NCBI GenBank assembly: GCA_009823395.1
Contig: CM020505.1
Coordinates: 4,158,129 to 4,222,128, forward strand
Source: Thamnaconus septentrionalis
Taxonomy: Eukaryota > Chordata > Actinopteri > Tetraodontiformes > Monacanthidae
Direction: 5' to 3'
DNA: 64,000 nucleotides
Positions 61,451-64,000 of the stretch are shown here, piece after piece. Each line of letters begins with the position of its first letter. Position 1 is the first letter of the stretch. Both the position numbers and the translations under genes were made by a program. A model generated the notes under the pieces. It worked only from the letters and a program-made list of their open reading frames with translations. It ran no database searches and was not told the DNA's origin.

Positions 61451-62637
61451 TTAATGAACTTGGCCTATTTGTCCAATTCATCAAAGCCACTGGTGTCCTC
61501 ACATGGCCTCCTTTTCCAGTTTATTCATGTTCCATTTTTGCCTCAGTTACTAAAGAATCATTAAGAACTGAACAAAATACAGTAATACAATGCAGCCGCC
61601 ACTCAGCATGCATGTCTGTAGCTCTGGTGACTTCTCGCCCTGCTGCTCACTTCTCACCTTTCAGTTAAAAAAAAACACCAAAACGAACAAACCAAAAAAA
61701 AAAAAACTCCACAAATTGAGCGCCCCTCCTTAATAACGCCGGGAGAAGGTGTTAAAGCGTGATCCCGGTAAACAGTCTGCTCCTCGCGTGGCAGAGCGCG
61801 GTGGGACAGCAGACAGGTGGGCAGAGACAACAGCCCAGTCTGGCTGGAGACACGCTGGGAGCCACCGTTTGTCTCATCTGCGGTGCTGAGGTGGCTGTAA
61901 CCTCTGTGAAAACACTGAGTCATGTTGGCCGACATCAATAAACACTGCACAGTTCAAGTTGTGCACTACTTCCCTGCTTGATTTTTCTCAGGATTGCATT
62001 ATTGGGCAGTTTTCAATTCACACGACCGCTGTCCAACTGCAACTAATAATTTCCTCCTGGTTGGACGACAGACCTTTCTTTTTGATGTGGATTTCTCTGT
62101 TGTGTGTTTGTGTTTAAATCTGTGCCTTATGCAGCCCTTGCCTTCCACTCTGAGCAGCGTCCCTAACACTGACTCCTTTAATGGCTGTTTGAGGAGGAGT
62201 TGATCAATATTCCAGTCACACTGAGTTCTGATGGTGGAGTCACCAGTTCACAGAGCCTCACTGTCCCCGTCTCTGTCCCGCCTCTGTCTGAACCAACTCC
62301 CTCTGAACTCCCCGCTAGTCTGGCCATGGCCATCAAGCTCGGCTTTGATTTCAACAGGAATCCCTTTTTTTTTTTTTTTTTTTTTTTTAAACAAACGGGA
62401 ACTACCGCCCCCTGTTGGCCACTGGGCAGAACCGTAACACCAAGACACAAAACCCTGGATTGCAACTTCAGTAGTTCAAATATCAACCGAATCGCACCCT
62501 GATGGAATATTTCCCAGGTTTAAGATATTAAATGCTAACTGATATATTCTGTATTGCTGTTGACTGTTTTAATTGACAGAAAACATTTCATTTAAGAGGA
62601 AGACATTTAGACTGTAATGCACTTGAAGCTAGACTTT

Positions 62638-62672
<35 letters not shown>

Positions 62673-63058
62673 TTCTAAATGACTTTCCATACAGAAGCTC
62701 TTGTTTTGTGTGTGTTTCCTGCCTGCAGATCCAACTGGCTGAAGCCCTGCTGCGGCCGACGAGTGGCCCTGTGGCAGGTGTGTCTGCTCAGCGCCGGCTT
62801 CAACTGCATCCTGGTGGCCTGCGTCATCCTGGTGGTGCTTTTCCTCTCGCTGGAGCTGCTCATAGACACCAAACTCCTCCAGTGTAAATGGCCGTAAACT
62901 TGTTCGACCAAACTCGTAAAATACCTGCCACACATTTCTGGTTTTCATCCTCACGCGCTCCGCTCCCCTCTCTCCCTCCAACAGTTTCCAATGCTTTCCA
63001 GTTTGCCAGCGTCATCCACTGGATCAGCCTCATCATCCTGTCGCTCTTCTTTTCAGAG
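43598..63058 (+). CDS. tmem266: TMEM266 (voltage-sensor-like membrane protein), 5' part; continues beyond window
   Basis: TMEM266 (HVRP1) has a four-helix voltage-sensor domain related to Hv1 and the voltage-sensing phosphatases, with cytosolic coiled-coil ends. Coding exons: 43598-43611 (MANP + split codon), 50869-51060, 62729-62883, 62985-63058; all phases join. The N-terminal tail contains DLEIISQPVEDENQF and RDLPLAALDLSLAGSQLLSN. SNWLKPCCGRR precedes S1 (about 85-117), and S2 begins FQFASVIHWISLIILSLFF. The last visible exon ends ...SE at donor GTGAGA. S3, the arginine-bearing S4 and the C-terminal coiled coil must lie to the right of the window. The start is chosen from ATG in good context (ATCATGG) and phase fit. 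Identity rests on recalled vertebrate sequence plus the fbxo22 neighbour. Confidence 0.92.
43873..44309. repeat. Tandem duplication, two copies of a 224-bp unit
   Basis: Copy 1 is 43873-44096 and copy 2 is 44097-44309. Both start GCCAACAACAG, share GTTAATTACGGTGACGATGC and TTCGGTGTGTGTC, then a poly-A run and GCGTGGCTTCTGCTCGACCC. The copies differ at scattered bases and in poly-A length. Copy 2 lacks the final dozen bases. Confidence 0.95.
48469..48559. repeat. Long (CA)n microsatellite
   Basis: About 45 uninterrupted CA units in tmem266 intron 2. Confidence 0.97.
48919..48955. repeat. (CA)n microsatellite with one interruption
   Basis: About 17 CA units broken by a CT. Confidence 0.95.
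49480..49571. repeat. Long (CA)n microsatellite
   Basis: About 46 CA units in tmem266 intron 2, one kilobase after the previous long tract. Confidence 0.97.
49729..49756. repeat. (ATCT)n microsatellite
   Basis: Six ATCT units in tmem266 intron 2. Confidence 0.93.
51547..51637. repeat. Long (CA)n microsatellite
   Basis: About 45 CA units near the start of tmem266 intron 3. Confidence 0.97.
52169..52554. mobile_element. Hairpin-forming element with ~130-bp inverted arms
   Basis: The left arm (52169 to about 52298) and right arm (about 52424 to 52554) are reverse complements at most positions, beginning and ending with GCTGACAGATTCAGTTAA and its complement. Inside the arms both contain GAACTGAAAAATCCAAGG and AAAAAGCCTTTATTTTG. 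The spacer of about 125 bases holds ACGTGTTTAAGCTCTGTGCC and TTCATCAGCGT, phrases typical of fish and amphibian foldback repeats. No protein frame is present. Probably a non-autonomous foldback or MITE-type DNA element; the superfamily is not determined. Confidence 0.75.
52640..52735. repeat. Degenerate piece of a widespread fish repeat
   Basis: The stretch TCTCTGTGATGAGCCGATGA, then CCTGTTCAGGG and later GATAAATGACGGATGGATTG resembles the decayed end of the repeat type seen again, in the opposite orientation, near 63150-63480. Match quality is low. Confidence 0.35.
53400..53505. mobile_element. Short dispersed element with inverted ends (GAAGACGTTTTGC...TTCTTCAG type)
   Basis: AGGTTAAGTT at the left and AACTTAACCT at the right are inverted repeats enclosing GTGAAGACGTTTTGCTCACA and AAGGCTTCTTCAGTTC. 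This phrase occurs in many fish genomes as part of a short repeat. About 100 bases, non-coding. Confidence 0.45.
54093..54142. repeat. (GTCA)n / (CAGT)n microsatellite
   Basis: About 12 GTCA units in tmem266 intron 3. Confidence 0.97.
54945..55157 (+). repeat. Dispersed repeat, copy A (inverted partner at 58958-59140)
   Basis: Shares long blocks with the reverse complement of 58958-59140: TTTTATTAGTTTGAATCTTT, GAGTCTATTAGACTT, GGCTTAAAGATTGTAACACAA, GTGCTTTAATTG, TTGCACAACATGGA and TTTAATTCCACACCAGC. No protein frame. A short interspersed or MITE-like element; the class is unknown. Confidence 0.85.
58958..59140 (-). repeat. Dispersed repeat, copy B (inverted relative to copy A)
   Basis: Reverse complement of the element at 54945-55157, slightly shorter owing to small gaps. 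The two copies lie about 3.8 kb apart and could pair in the unspliced tmem266 transcript. Confidence 0.85.
59183..59238. repeat. (CTG)n / (CAG)n trinucleotide repeat
   Basis: About 18 to 19 uninterrupted CTG units on the + strand in tmem266 intron 3, so the transcript carries CUG repeats. Confidence 0.97.
61386..61450. repeat. Compound (CAGA)n-(CAGG)n-(CA)n microsatellite
   Basis: Short CAGA and CAGG runs grade into about 18 CA units. Confidence 0.93.
62637..62674. repeat. (TTTA)n microsatellite
   Basis: About nine TTTA units, ending some 55 bases before the acceptor of the tmem266 exon at 62729. Confidence 0.95.
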
Positions 63059-63149
63059 GTGAGATCTGCACGCATTGTTCGGGAAATCTGGTCTTATCTT
63101 CTTCTTCTTCTTCTTCTTTTATTTCTCATTTGCGCTGTCAGATAAATAA

Positions 63150-63263
63150 ACTCCGGGTCGCTGCTGGAGCTTCTCCCAGCTGTCACGGGGCGAAAGCAGG
63201 GTGACACCTTGGAGAAGTCGCCAGTTCATCGCAGGGCCACATACAGAGACAAACAACCATTCA

Positions 63264-63298
<35 letters not shown>

Positions 63299-63480
63299 AC
63301 CTACGGTCCATTTAGAGTTCTCAATTCACCTGCACACGCATGTTTTTGGATTGTGGGTGGAAGCCTGAGAATCTGGAGAGAAGCCACAGGGAGAAGATGC
63401 AACCTCAAACACAGAAAGGCCCCAGGCCCGGGAACAAACAAGCAACAGACAAAAAACACCCACACCCAACTTTTGCAGAC
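63150..63480. mobile_element. Widespread fish interspersed repeat (probable LINE 3' end), with internal (CA)n
   Basis: AGTCGCCAGTTCATCGCAGG, then CAAACAACCATTCACTCTC, a CA run (63275-63300), GGTCCATTTAGAGTTCTCAA and GCATGTTTTTGGATTGTGGG form the recurrent order of a very common teleost repeat. It has no intact reverse-transcriptase frame. The LINE origin is a guess from its usual truncated-copy behaviour. Confidence 0.6.
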
Positions 63481-63707
63481 CAGGTTGAAGCCTCAGAGAA
63501 CGGGACTCCCTAATCTGCGTGACATTTCCATCCTCGTCAGGGTTCAGCTGTTAAAAAAAAAAAGTTACCTTGAGGCTGGATGTCTGAGAAAACGTCCATT
63601 TATTTGAATCTTAATTGTAATTAGTTTTATTAAAATGTGGCCATTGTTGGAGAAAATACTTAATTTTTATCGCTGCTGCAGAACAGCGGAAATAAAAAAT
63701 ATGAAAA

Positions 63708-63733
63708 GGGGGGTGGGGGTGGGGGTGGGGGGG
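63708..63733 (+). other. Strong G-quadruplex motif
   Basis: Four runs of five or more G separated by single T bases. One-base loops and long G tracts make this an unusually stable predicted quadruplex on the + strand, hence also in tmem266 pre-mRNA. Confidence 0.8.
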
Positions 63734-63759
63734 TGAATTTGGCCCTGAGGCCTTCACTC

Positions 63760-63885
63760 ACGGTGCAAACCAATTACCCTGACAGCCTCGGCCCCAGCGC
63801 CCTGCAGCACACATTAATTACCCGTGAGCCGGGAGGAGCAATAATTAAAGCTGAGCCTAATGAGCGCCGAGGATGGAGTTACAGT
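63760..63885. promoter_or_regulatory. Possible conserved enhancer-like block
   Basis: A repeat-free stretch with clustered homeodomain cores (CATTAATTAC, AATAATTAAAG, CCTAATGAG) within 60 bases, flanked by GC-rich sequence. This composition is typical of developmental enhancers, but conservation cannot be tested here. Confidence 0.25.
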
Positions 63886-64000
63886 GATACGATCCATCCC
63901 CGCACCTCGTCCGCTGACATCAAAGAAGAGGCGTCGGCCCGAGCGCGACGCCACCCGGGCTGCTCGGCAGCCAGTCGGGACGCAGGGCTGTGGGCACTTG

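Larger units (their letters stand above)
51061..62728 (+). other. tmem266: tmem266 intron 3 (11.7 kb)
   Basis: GT-AG intron between the exon encoding the N-terminal tail and the exon encoding S1. It holds most of the repeats in the window, listed separately. A patch near 57336 (ATG followed by GTAAGT) looks like a first-exon donor but does not join the next exon in frame. Otherwise no gene, RNA or coding block was recognised. Confidence 0.6.

Overview
The window is vertebrate nuclear DNA and reads as a compact teleost fish genome. Genes are split into many short GT-AG exons, introns are mostly 0.1 to 1.8 kb, and (CA)n and other microsatellites are abundant. Several dispersed repeats have the look of common fish repeats. 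All four protein genes run on the + strand, in the order tln2 (3' half), tpm1, fbxo22, tmem266 (5' half). A microRNA gene, mir190a, lies inside a tln2 intron. Species cannot be told from the sequence.

Region by region. Positions 1-19242 hold 29 coding exons of talin-2, about 1,322 residues from mid-rod to the stop codon. All exon phases are consistent, and a candidate 6-nt microexon lies between exons 24 and 25. Positions 16563-16647 are the mir190a hairpin. Positions 19243-26095 hold the tln2 3' UTR and a gene-poor spacer. Positions 26096-34538 are tropomyosin-1, with muscle-type first exon 1a plus 2b, an internal first exon 1b, constant exons 3 to 8 (6b type only), and three alternative last exons (9a, 9d-like, 9c-like). 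Positions 35608-40126 are a complete seven-exon fbxo22 (398 residues). Positions 43598-63058 carry the first four coding exons of tmem266, spread over introns of 7.3 and 11.7 kb, and the gene continues past the window. Those two introns hold most of the repeats: a tandem duplication, a large hairpin element, an inverted pair of dispersed repeats, long (CA)n tracts and a CTG tract.

The first two genes share a theme, since talin links integrins to actin and tropomyosin coats actin filaments. Their linkage is ancient: TLN1 with TPM2 and TLN2 with TPM1 are also neighbours in human. fbxo22 (an SCF ubiquitin-ligase subunit) and tmem266 (a voltage-sensor-like membrane protein) are near neighbours on human 15q24. 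There is no sign of an operon-like system, CRISPR or viral genes. The most notable items are the tpm1 last-exon arrangement, the putative tln2 microexon, the GC-AG intron in tpm1, mir190a, and the unexplained repeats in tmem266.
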